From contig JAXJVS010000009.1 of the NCBI GenBank assembly GCA_036308445.1, forward strand, positions 1-22,687: a DNA stretch of 22,687 bases, read 5' to 3'. The notes under the pieces are model-generated. The model was not told the DNA's origin. It was given only the letters and a program-made list of their open reading frames with translations, and searched no databases. Position numbers and translations under genes: made by a program. Source of the stretch: MGBC113645 sp036308445 (GTDB lineage: Bacteria; Bacillota_I; Bacilli_A; Erysipelotrichales; Coprobacillaceae). Shown piece by piece: positions 15,475 to 21,729 of this stretch. Within the stretch, counting starts at the first letter, position 1; the number at the start of each line of letters is the position of its first letter.

Positions 15475-16030
15475 TCAAAGAACTGTTGAAATCAATAAAC
15501 CTGAATCATTTACTAAAAATTTTGCAATTTACGGAAAAGATGAAATGGCAGCAGCCTGCAAAGTTTTAAATGGTTCAGCTTTTAAAGTGTGGTGTTATTT
15601 ATTAAGCAACAAAAAACAAGAAAGCTGAAATATCTCTCCAGCTCATGCTCAAGAAGTTTGGGGAATAAGTCGATCATCTTTCTCTGATGGATTAAATGAA
15701 CTGATAAAAAAAGGATATTATGATCCAAAAGAACAGATAATTTATCACAATACAACAAAAGACATTAACGAAATTCGAAAACAAAGAAGAAAACAATCAA
15801 ATGTCGAGATTCGTGAAGATGAAGACACGAGATTCGGTTCGATAGGATCCGAAAAAGAAATAAGTAATAATATAAGTGATGAGAATATCGTTGATGCTGA
15901 AGCATCAACTAACAATAAAAATAAAGTCGATTCTTGTGCAAGCACAAGAACCGCCTATGAAAAAGAAGCTAAAGCTAATAGAGGATGAGATTTTAGTTAT
16001 TTTGTGCCTGATGGCGAATTTCGTTTTTAA
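15458..16030 (+). CDS. Winged-helix replication-type protein; two in-frame TGA read as Trp
   Basis: With TGA as Trp the frame gives 190 residues. An N-terminal winged-helix region (about 30-95) reads LNGSAFKVWCYLLSN...NISPAHAQEVWGISRSSFSDGLNELIKKGYY, like the N-terminal domains of phage replisome organisers and Rep proteins. The first TGA (15626-15628, codon 57) falls at QES-W-NISPAH, where the family usually has Trp or another aromatic. The second (15986-15988, codon 177) falls near the C-terminus in NRG-W-DFSYFV. Two other Trp are TGG. A charged, low-complexity middle (100-165) links the domain to a short C-terminal motif. It probably binds DNA at an origin or operator. GGGGAGA precedes the ATG. 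Confidence 0.82.
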
Positions 16031-16061
16031 CAACTTTTTAATAAATGTTAAAAACTTCATA

Positions 16062-16132
16062 GCTTAGGAGTAGAGACCACCACAGAGGGGGATTGAGTAG
16101 TTCGGTTCTAAAACTCCTGAAAGCATACCCCC
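16062..16132 (+). ncRNA. Strongly folded RNA element of unknown class
   Basis: Nested pairing: GCTT/AAGC (16062-16065 with 16121-16124), AGGAGT/ACTCCT (16066-16071 with 16113-16118), AGA/TCT (16072-16074 with 16107-16109) and ACC/GGT (16076-16078 with 16104-16106). This makes 16 pairs with small bulges around a 25-nt loop. The loop holds GGGGG (16087-16091), complementary to CCCCC (16128-16132) just after the stem, so a pseudoknot is conceivable although the 3-nt linker makes it strained. It lies between two recoded genes, 22 bases before the small HTH gene. Candidates are a 5' regulatory RNA or a plasmid/phage control RNA. Confidence 0.5.
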
Positions 16133-16153
16133 ACCAAATGAAAGGAGATCAAG

Positions 16154-16351
16154 ATGGATCAAGAATTATTAAGACAACATTGTAAATACTTGAAGTGAAG
16201 CAAAGGAATTCCATTCTATGAAATTGCTGATTCTATTGGCATGGATAAATATTCTTTCTATAACTTTTTATCAGGGAGAAAAGCTTCACTTGGATACAGA
16301 AAAGAATGATTATTAATACAATATTTAAAGGAGCAAAGTAATGAAAGATAA
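16154..16351 (+). CDS. Small helix-turn-helix protein; two in-frame TGA read as Trp
   Basis: With TGA as Trp the frame codes 65 residues from ATG 16154 after AAAGGAGATC. The TGA codons are 15 (16196-16198, KYLK-W-SKG) and 52 (16307-16309, RKE-W-LLIQYL). The middle, GIPFYEIADSIGMDKYSFYNFLSGRKA, has the helix-turn-helix spacing of Cro/XRE-like regulators (IADSIGM as first helix, turn, then YSFYNFL). It has no TGG codon at all. It could regulate the element, possibly by binding the ACCCCCA motif that recurs just upstream (16127-16133). The end overlaps the next gene by 11 bases. Confidence 0.78.
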
Positions 16352-16823
16352 TTTTAGCCAAAAGCATGCACATGATTTAAAGAAGAGTGGAGGTTTGTCA
16401 GGGAATGGAGCAATCAAATATGAATACATTCTAACAAAAGGTCAATTATATGATATTTATTTAAACAGAATGGATGATCTAGGGTATCCGCTAAGAGTAG
16501 AACCTAAGCGAGATCGTTATGTTATGAATTCAAAAGTATTAGAAAAAGCTTTTGAAGATGCAACAACAAAAGCATTAAAACAATTAGAAGATGAAATATA
16601 TAATTTTGTAGATAAAGAAGTAATGAATGTGATTGATCATGAAATATACAATTTACTTAATACAATAACTGTGTCTTCAGGAGAATTTATTACTCATAGA
16701 AAACCTATAAATAAAAGCTCGTGAGCCTCGAGATTCGGTAAGTTATTGGGAAAAGAACTTGCAAAAACTGCAATGAAAATATTTGATGATACAATTAATC
16801 CAAAGAGATCCAAAAGAAGATAA
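16341..16823 (+). CDS. Unknown protein; one in-frame TGA read as Trp
   Basis: Reads 160 residues with TGA as Trp, from ATG 16341 after AAAGGAGC. The TGA (16722-16724, codon 128) lies in NKSS-W-ASRFGKLLGKELAKTAMKIF; beyond it the frame stays open for 32 more codons with a regular amphipathic helix and a basic end (NPKRSKRR). Stopping at TGA would remove this helix. Residues 25-110 are mixed alpha/beta with a long helix (VLEKAFEDATTKALKQLEDEIYNF). No family is recognised. It is the last gene of the recoded block and is followed by a strong terminator. Confidence 0.75.
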
Positions 16824-16870
16824 AGTTAAAGAAAAGGTTGTTCGAATTTCGTGAACATTTTTATACAATA

Positions 16871-16897
16871 AAACACCCCTTTTTGGGGTGTTTGTTT
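16871..16897 (+). terminator. Strong terminator closing the recoded block
   Basis: Perfect 9-bp stem AAACACCCC/GGGGTGTTT (16871-16879, 16885-16893) with a T loop and a following TGTTTAAT. The next 200 bases up to 17100 hold no gene: there are AT-rich imperfect repeats (for example TACACA...TGTGTA around 16935-16985) and the promoter of the next gene, nothing else I can support. Confidence 0.85.
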
Positions 16898-17061
16898 AAT
16901 TTATAAAGTGTTCATGAAAACAAATGGTTTCATATACACAGTAATAAAATGACGATATTGCTAAAGTTACCTAATTTATTGTGTATCGTAACAATACGTT
17001 CATCTTCGTGATTATCGTTCGTGTATTAATCACTTAATTTGTTTATTGTATTTTGAATATT

Positions 17062-17070
17062 TGATATAAT
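17062..17070 (+). promoter_or_regulatory. Extended -10 promoter of the tagged-protein cluster
   Basis: TGATATAAT, a TGn-extended perfect -10 (TATAAT 17065-17070). The -35 region is poor (TTATTG at 16 bp). AGGAGGGG lies 7 bp before the ATG at 17101. Confidence 0.55.
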
Positions 17071-17100
17071 ATTAATAATAAAAAAACTAGGAGGGGTATT

Positions 17101-19530
17101 ATGAAAATAAGAACAGATTTTGTCACAAACTCAAGTAGTAGTAGTTTTGTTGCTATTCAATTTAAAAATAATATGATTCAAAATTTCATAGTGGAAAACG
17201 GAATGGAAGAATTGTTTTATTCTATTGAAATGAGTTTTTGTGAGGATATGGTTAATATTACATTGACTAAAAGTTTTGCTGACAATTTAAAAAAATTGTT
17301 AGAAGTTTATTTAAGCGAATATGGTTATAATTTGGATGTCAATGATGAGGATAAAATAAAAGAACTAATTAGATTGATTAAAAATAATAGAAATGAAATT
17401 GATTCAAATGTTGAAGGCTCTATTGAAATAAGAGAGTCGTGTGGAGAGGATGCGTACGCATTTTTTCAAAAATTGATTTATGAAAACAAACAAGGAAAAT
17501 TAGTAAAATGGCCTTCTAATGATGGTGAAACGTATGATGAAGAATTCAATGAGAAAATGTTTAACAATGAAATAGTAGAATTAAGAGATCTTGCATATGA
17601 TTCAATTTGGCAAATTGTGATGGATGATGAATCATTAGAATTAGCTGTTGAAAAAACAGGGAAAGTAACTGAATTTGAATTAAAAACATATGAAAATGAA
17701 GAACAAGATATAATTAGACCAGAGGGTACTGATTGGATTAAAGGGAAGATTTTTGTATTGACAGGTTTAGATGAAGAAGATGAAGATGAAGTATATGAAA
17801 TTATTGATATCTATGAAGGGGAAGTAAAAAGTAGTACGGTTTTAAAAACAAATTATGTTGTTTACAATCCTAATTATGATGGAGAAACAACCAAAATGAA
17901 AAAAGCTAAAGAATTAATAGGCAAAGGGAAATCTATTGAATTACTAACTCTTAAGCAGTTTTTCCAAAAGGTAGGTCCGTTAGATCATGATAAGGAAATG
18001 AAAATCCCAACTACTGAGCAAGAATGCAAGAAAATATTTAATGGCTATCATGAGCCATCAGAAGGTGTATATGTTATAAACGGAATTCGTAGAAGTAAGG
18101 CAAAAGTCATTATACCTGGAACAATTGATGGATTGCCTGTTTGTATAAGACAATATAGTTTCAATGAAGATAATAAATTAGAAACTCTAATATTTTCTGA
18201 AGGAGTCATAAGAATTGAACACTCATCATTTTCGAACTGCAAGCGTCTAAAAGAAGTAGTTTTCTCAAGTTCAATTAAACAATTAGGTTCAGGCTTATTT
18301 AGAGATACACCGTGGATAAAAACACAAAAGGATTGGCTAATTATAAATAATGTTTTAGTTTCATATTTTGGAAATGATTCTGAATTGATGATACCAGAAG
18401 GAATAGAAGAGATTGGTGACTTTGCAATTGATGGTAAGCAATTAGAAAAAGTAATTATTCCGAGAACAGTAAGAAAAATTGGCAAAAATGCATTTTGTTG
18501 GTGCGATAAACTAAAAAAAGTTGAAATATTAAGTGAAAATATCGAATATGGTAGTACACCATTTGGAAATCCATATATTGAAAAAAATTGTAAAGACTGG
18601 TTAATTGTAAATGGAGTTTTATGTGGCGTAAGAAAAAATTTCTTGAATAAGGATTTAAAAAAATCATCTAAAATAATTATACCTGAAGGTGTGCATACGA
18701 TAGTAGGTGAATTATTTCAAACAGATATAACAAGTATGGCACATATTAAATTTGTGGTTCTTCCAGAAGGAGTTAAAGTTTTGGGTGATAAATTATTCTC
18801 TGATTTTGAATCTTTAGAAAATATTAATTTACCTACTTCTTTGGAGAAAATTGGTTCCTATACATTTCAAGGATGCAAGTCATTAAAATCAATTGAATTG
18901 CCAAATGGATTAAAGGAAATCGGATCAGGAGCTTTTCAATCTTGTAATTTGTTGGTTGAAGTAATTCTACCTGATTCGATTAAGAAACTAGGAGATAGAG
19001 TATTTGCGGGTTCTTGGAATGGATATTGTGATAATTTAGAAACTATTAAATTTCCGACTAAATTAGATCATATTCCAGAAAGTTTCTTGCATAGTGCCAA
19101 GAATGTTAAAAGAATTGAAATGCCTTTAATATTAAACGAAATTAAATCTAGTGCTTTTGAAAGTTGTAGCATGTTAGAGACTATTATGATACCAAATGGT
19201 GTTACTAAGATTGATAATCGTGCTTTCTTCAGATGTTCTTTAGTTAAAAAAATAGAATTACCAAATTCATTAAAACAATTAGGAAGTCAATGTTTTAAAA
19301 GATGTGCTTCATTAACTGAAATAACAATTCCTGAAGGCATAGAAGTTATTTCATTGGAAATGTTTGAACATTGTACATCTTTGGAAAAAATAGTGTTGCC
19401 TAAATCAATAAAATTAATTAGTGATGGTGCATTTAATGATTGTCCAAATTTAAAAATATACAGTCCATCAAATACTTATGTTGAAAAATACGCAAAGAAA
19501 AATAAAATATCTTTTATACTAACTGAATAG
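17101..19530 (+). CDS. Ser-tagged BRCT/BspA-type leucine-rich repeat protein
   Basis: An 809-residue protein with an uncommon layout. Residues 1-15 are MKIRTDFVTNSSSSS, identical to the start of the protein at 21730. Residues 16-205 are acidic and unrecognised. Residues ~208-296 form a BRCT-like domain resembling the C-terminus of NAD-dependent DNA ligase (WIKGKIFVLTGLDEEDEDE..., IDIYEGEVKSSTVLKTNYVVYNP..., KMKKAKELIGKGKSIELLTLKQF). From ~325 to the end runs a BspA/LRR_5 array with repeated IPEGVxxIGxxAFxxCxxL units and KDWLIxNxVL inserts. No signal peptide or membrane segment is seen, so it probably acts in the cytoplasm, unlike most BspA proteins. All Trp codons are TGG. It heads a cluster with a radical SAM enzyme. 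Confidence 0.85.
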   Translation: MKIRTDFVTNSSSSSFVAIQFKNNMIQNFIVENGMEELFYSIEMSFCEDMVNITLTKSFADNLKKLLEVYLSEYGYNLDVNDEDKIKELIRLIKNNRNEIDSNVEGSIEIRESCGEDAYAFFQKLIYENKQGKLVKWPSNDGETYDEEFNEKMFNNEIVELRDLAYDSIWQIVMDDESLELAVEKTGKVTEFELKTYENEEQDIIRPEGTDWIKGKIFVLTGLDEEDEDEVYEIIDIYEGEVKSSTVLKTNYVVYNPNYDGETTKMKKAKELIGKGKSIELLTLKQFFQKVGPLDHDKEMKIPTTEQECKKIFNGYHEPSEGVYVINGIRRSKAKVIIPGTIDGLPVCIRQYSFNEDNKLETLIFSEGVIRIEHSSFSNCKRLKEVVFSSSIKQLGSGLFRDTPWIKTQKDWLIINNVLVSYFGNDSELMIPEGIEEIGDFAIDGKQLEKVIIPRTVRKIGKNAFCWCDKLKKVEILSENIEYGSTPFGNPYIEKNCKDWLIVNGVLCGVRKNFLNKDLKKSSKIIIPEGVHTIVGELFQTDITSMAHIKFVVLPEGVKVLGDKLFSDFESLENINLPTSLEKIGSYTFQGCKSLKSIELPNGLKEIGSGAFQSCNLLVEVILPDSIKKLGDRVFAGSWNGYCDNLETIKFPTKLDHIPESFLHSAKNVKRIEMPLILNEIKSSAFESCSMLETIMIPNGVTKIDNRAFFRCSLVKKIELPNSLKQLGSQCFKRCASLTEITIPEGIEVISLEMFEHCTSLEKIVLPKSIKLISDGAFNDCPNLKIYSPSNTYVEKYAKKNKISFILTE

Positions 19531-19596
19531 TACGATTGTGAAAGTAATTGTACTTAAACTTGATATATATCAAATAATTTAGGTGAGGATAATAAT

Positions 19597-20667
19597 ATGA
19601 AATATAAGATAGTAGATCACAAATATAGATTTATATCAGCTTTTGATACCGAAACAGGAGCATATGTTAGAACTGGTATAATCGATGAAAATGGCAAAGA
19701 TACTGGGAAAGATCCTTTTATGGCATCATATCCACATTTAATAGATGTTGGTATTATGGGACACTGTATTCACGGGAAAACTGGTTTATGTGCAAAAGCA
19801 GGAATAGGGTGTTATCAAAGTGGTATGTTTGTTCAGAAGCCTAATATGAGTTTAGAAGATTTCAAAACTATTGCTGAACAAAGTAAAGGAAAATGCAATC
19901 AATTTGCTCTTGGAGGAAGAGGAGATCCTGATCAGCATGAGAACTTTGAAGAAATTTTAAAAATATGTAGAGAAAACAATATTGTGCCGAACTTTACAAC
20001 TTCTGGATACGGAATAACTAAAGAAATAGCGAATATTTGTAAACAATATTGTGGTGCGATTGCTGTTAGTTGGTATCGTAATGAATATACATATAAGGCG
20101 ATTGAATTACTTTTAGAAGCGAAAGTAAAAACAAATATTCATTATGTATTGGGAAATAACAGTATTGATGAAGCTATTAGAAGATTAAAGGAAAACGATT
20201 TTCCAAAAGGAATAAATGCCGTTATCTTCTTATTACATAAACCTGCTGGTCAAGGGACAAAGCAAAATATGCTATCTGTAGATGATCCAAGAGTAGCTGA
20301 ATTCTTTTCCGAATTCGATAAACCGCATCCATTTAAAGTTGGAATGGATAGTTGCAATGTCCCAGGAGCTATTCGATTCTGTAAAAACATTTTGCCAGAA
20401 TCATTGGACACATGTGAAGGCGGAAGATACAGTTGCTATATTGGCGCAGATATGACAATGGTTCCATGTAGCTTTGATCAAGATAGAAGATTTGAAGTAT
20501 CTTTAAAAGAAATGTCAATTGAACAAGCATGGAATAGTGAACCATTTGAAAGGTTTAGAAACAGAATGCATAAAGCATGTCCTGGATGTCCTAAAAAGGA
20601 ATTATGCATGGGTGGTTGTCCTTTGATGCCAGAAATAGTGTTTTGTAATAGCGATGAACGAAAATAA
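19597..20667 (+). CDS. Radical SAM/SPASM-domain protein with unusual cysteine spacing
   Basis: A 356-residue probable peptide- or protein-modifying radical SAM enzyme. The N-terminal motif GIMGHC-IHGKTGLC-AKAGIGC-YQSG places Cys57, Cys65 and Cys72 as CX7CX6C rather than the usual CX3CX2C. The SAM-binding loop appears as FALGGRGDPDQHENFEEIL, equivalent to GGE. The C-terminal SPASM-type region has Cys253, 262, 273, 280, 291, then Cys328-x2-Cys331-x5-Cys337-x3-Cys341-x8-Cys350, enough for auxiliary iron-sulphur clusters. SPASM enzymes typically modify ribosomal peptides or protein side chains. It sits between proteins sharing an identical Ser-rich N-terminus, which suggests those as substrates; this is inference. 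RBS: AGGTGAGGAT. Confidence 0.88.
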   Translation: MKYKIVDHKYRFISAFDTETGAYVRTGIIDENGKDTGKDPFMASYPHLIDVGIMGHCIHGKTGLCAKAGIGCYQSGMFVQKPNMSLEDFKTIAEQSKGKCNQFALGGRGDPDQHENFEEILKICRENNIVPNFTTSGYGITKEIANICKQYCGAIAVSWYRNEYTYKAIELLLEAKVKTNIHYVLGNNSIDEAIRRLKENDFPKGINAVIFLLHKPAGQGTKQNMLSVDDPRVAEFFSEFDKPHPFKVGMDSCNVPGAIRFCKNILPESLDTCEGGRYSCYIGADMTMVPCSFDQDRRFEVSLKEMSIEQAWNSEPFERFRNRMHKACPGCPKKELCMGGCPLMPEIVFCNSDERK

Positions 20668-20691
20668 ATTTAAACAAAAGGAGAATAAGTA

Positions 20692-21714
20692 ATGGCGAAA
20701 AAAGATTATAAAATTATAGATGATGTTTTAATTATTGACGAAGGACGCAAAGAAATAAAAACTCATGAATTTTTTAATAAAAAATTTGTAAAAGTTATCA
20801 TTCCAGAAGGAGTAGAAAAAATTGGATATTGGGCATTCGGTGCTTGCGAGAGATTAGAAGAAGTAATTTTTCCATCTACTCTTATAAGTATTGAGATGCA
20901 AGCATTTGCACTTTGTAACTTAAAAAAATTAACTTTTACTGATGGATGCCCAAAATTAAAAGAGGTTTGTCATTCTTCTTTTGGAAGTGATTGTTTATGG
21001 TTTAATCAACAACTAGAACAAAACGAATTTACAATTTTGGGGAAAGTTCTATTTTTACATGGGATCGGTTCAAATCATGTACTTGTACCAAATAATGTAG
21101 AAATTATAGCATCGGATTCTTTCAATTCTCAATTGATTGAAAGTGTTATTTTACCGGAGGGTGTTAAAGTAATAGAAAATGCTGCTTTTGCTCGTTGTGA
21201 AAAGTTGCAATCTATAATTCTTCCTAGAAGCTTAGAAACAATTGGAAATGGTTCGTTTCATAGTTGTAAAATGTTAAAAGAAATTGTAATTCCTAATAAA
21301 GTGAAAAAAATTGGGGATAATGCATTTCGCTCATGCTCAAATTTGGAGAAAATAATTCTACCATCTAAATTGAAATCAATAGGAGAGAATGCTTTTGCAA
21401 TAAATATTGATGAAAACCTTCTGGATTTTAATGTTTTAGAAGGAATAGTTCCGGCACTGCTTAATGGTTGCAAAATAAATAATAATACATTGTTATGGCA
21501 ATTAGATAATAGGTGGGATAATGAACAATTTATTAAAGAAGTTGTACTTATATATTTAACTCAATCTGGTAAGAAGGTTTTAGATAAGGCTACACTAATT
21601 TTAATGCGTAACTATGATATAGCAATTTCTGCAATGAAAGAATATCAAAATTGTTATGAATTAAAACCAAAGATAATAGAAAAAATCAATTCTTTTATTG
21701 AAGAATATGCGTAA
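20692..21714 (+). CDS. BspA-type leucine-rich repeat protein
   Basis: A 340-residue protein with LRR_5 repeats over residues ~30-245 (FVKVIIPEGVEKIGYWAFGACERLEEVIFPSTL, VILPEGVKVIENAAFARCEKLQSIILPRSLETIGNGSFHSC, and so on), with an insert EFTILGKVLFLHGIGSNHVLVP like those in the 809-residue protein. The last ~90 residues are helical and not repeat-like. It lacks the Ser tag and any signal peptide, and starts MAKKDYKIIDDVLIIDEG. The gene follows the radical SAM gene after 24 bases with an AAAGGAGA site and precedes the second tagged gene by 15 bases, so it is very likely in one operon. It may be a partner or paralogue of the large protein's repeat domain. Confidence 0.88.
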   Translation: MAKKDYKIIDDVLIIDEGRKEIKTHEFFNKKFVKVIIPEGVEKIGYWAFGACERLEEVIFPSTLISIEMQAFALCNLKKLTFTDGCPKLKEVCHSSFGSDCLWFNQQLEQNEFTILGKVLFLHGIGSNHVLVPNNVEIIASDSFNSQLIESVILPEGVKVIENAAFARCEKLQSIILPRSLETIGNGSFHSCKMLKEIVIPNKVKKIGDNAFRSCSNLEKIILPSKLKSIGENAFAINIDENLLDFNVLEGIVPALLNGCKINNNTLLWQLDNRWDNEQFIKEVVLIYLTQSGKKVLDKATLILMRNYDIAISAMKEYQNCYELKPKIIEKINSFIEEYA

Positions 21715-21729
21715 TGGAGGTAATTTTTT

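Noticed and set aside
16087..16137. A tRNA gene (GGGGG start, CCCCC-ACCA end), possibly a UGA suppressor
   Set aside because: Only about 51 bases lie between the ends, the acceptor stem fails after five pairs and there is no anticodon arm. The bases fit the larger hairpin better.
16128..16137. Second att copy matching the ssrA 3' end
   Set aside because: Only CCACCAAA and neighbouring C are shared; the T-arm part of the core is missing.
14641..16724. TGA as selenocysteine
   Set aside because: Seven sites in five small DNA-binding or phage-like proteins, with no selenoprotein family and no hairpin like a SECIS just after each TGA.
15803..16737. Repeated CGAGATTCG (near 15805, 15829 and 16728) as a binding site
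   Set aside because: Three short copies within coding sequence at irregular spacing with no common position; likely codon-use coincidence.
14581..16823. Block of pseudogenes broken by stop codons
   Set aside because: Decay in AT-rich DNA would give TAA, TAG and frameshifts as well. All seven interruptions are TGA, reading frames continue well past them, gene overlaps are intact and the residues fit Trp.
18048..18485. Minus-strand open frame of 145 codons opposite the repeat protein
   Set aside because: Mirror of the LRR coding pattern, with no ribosome site and no recognisable protein.
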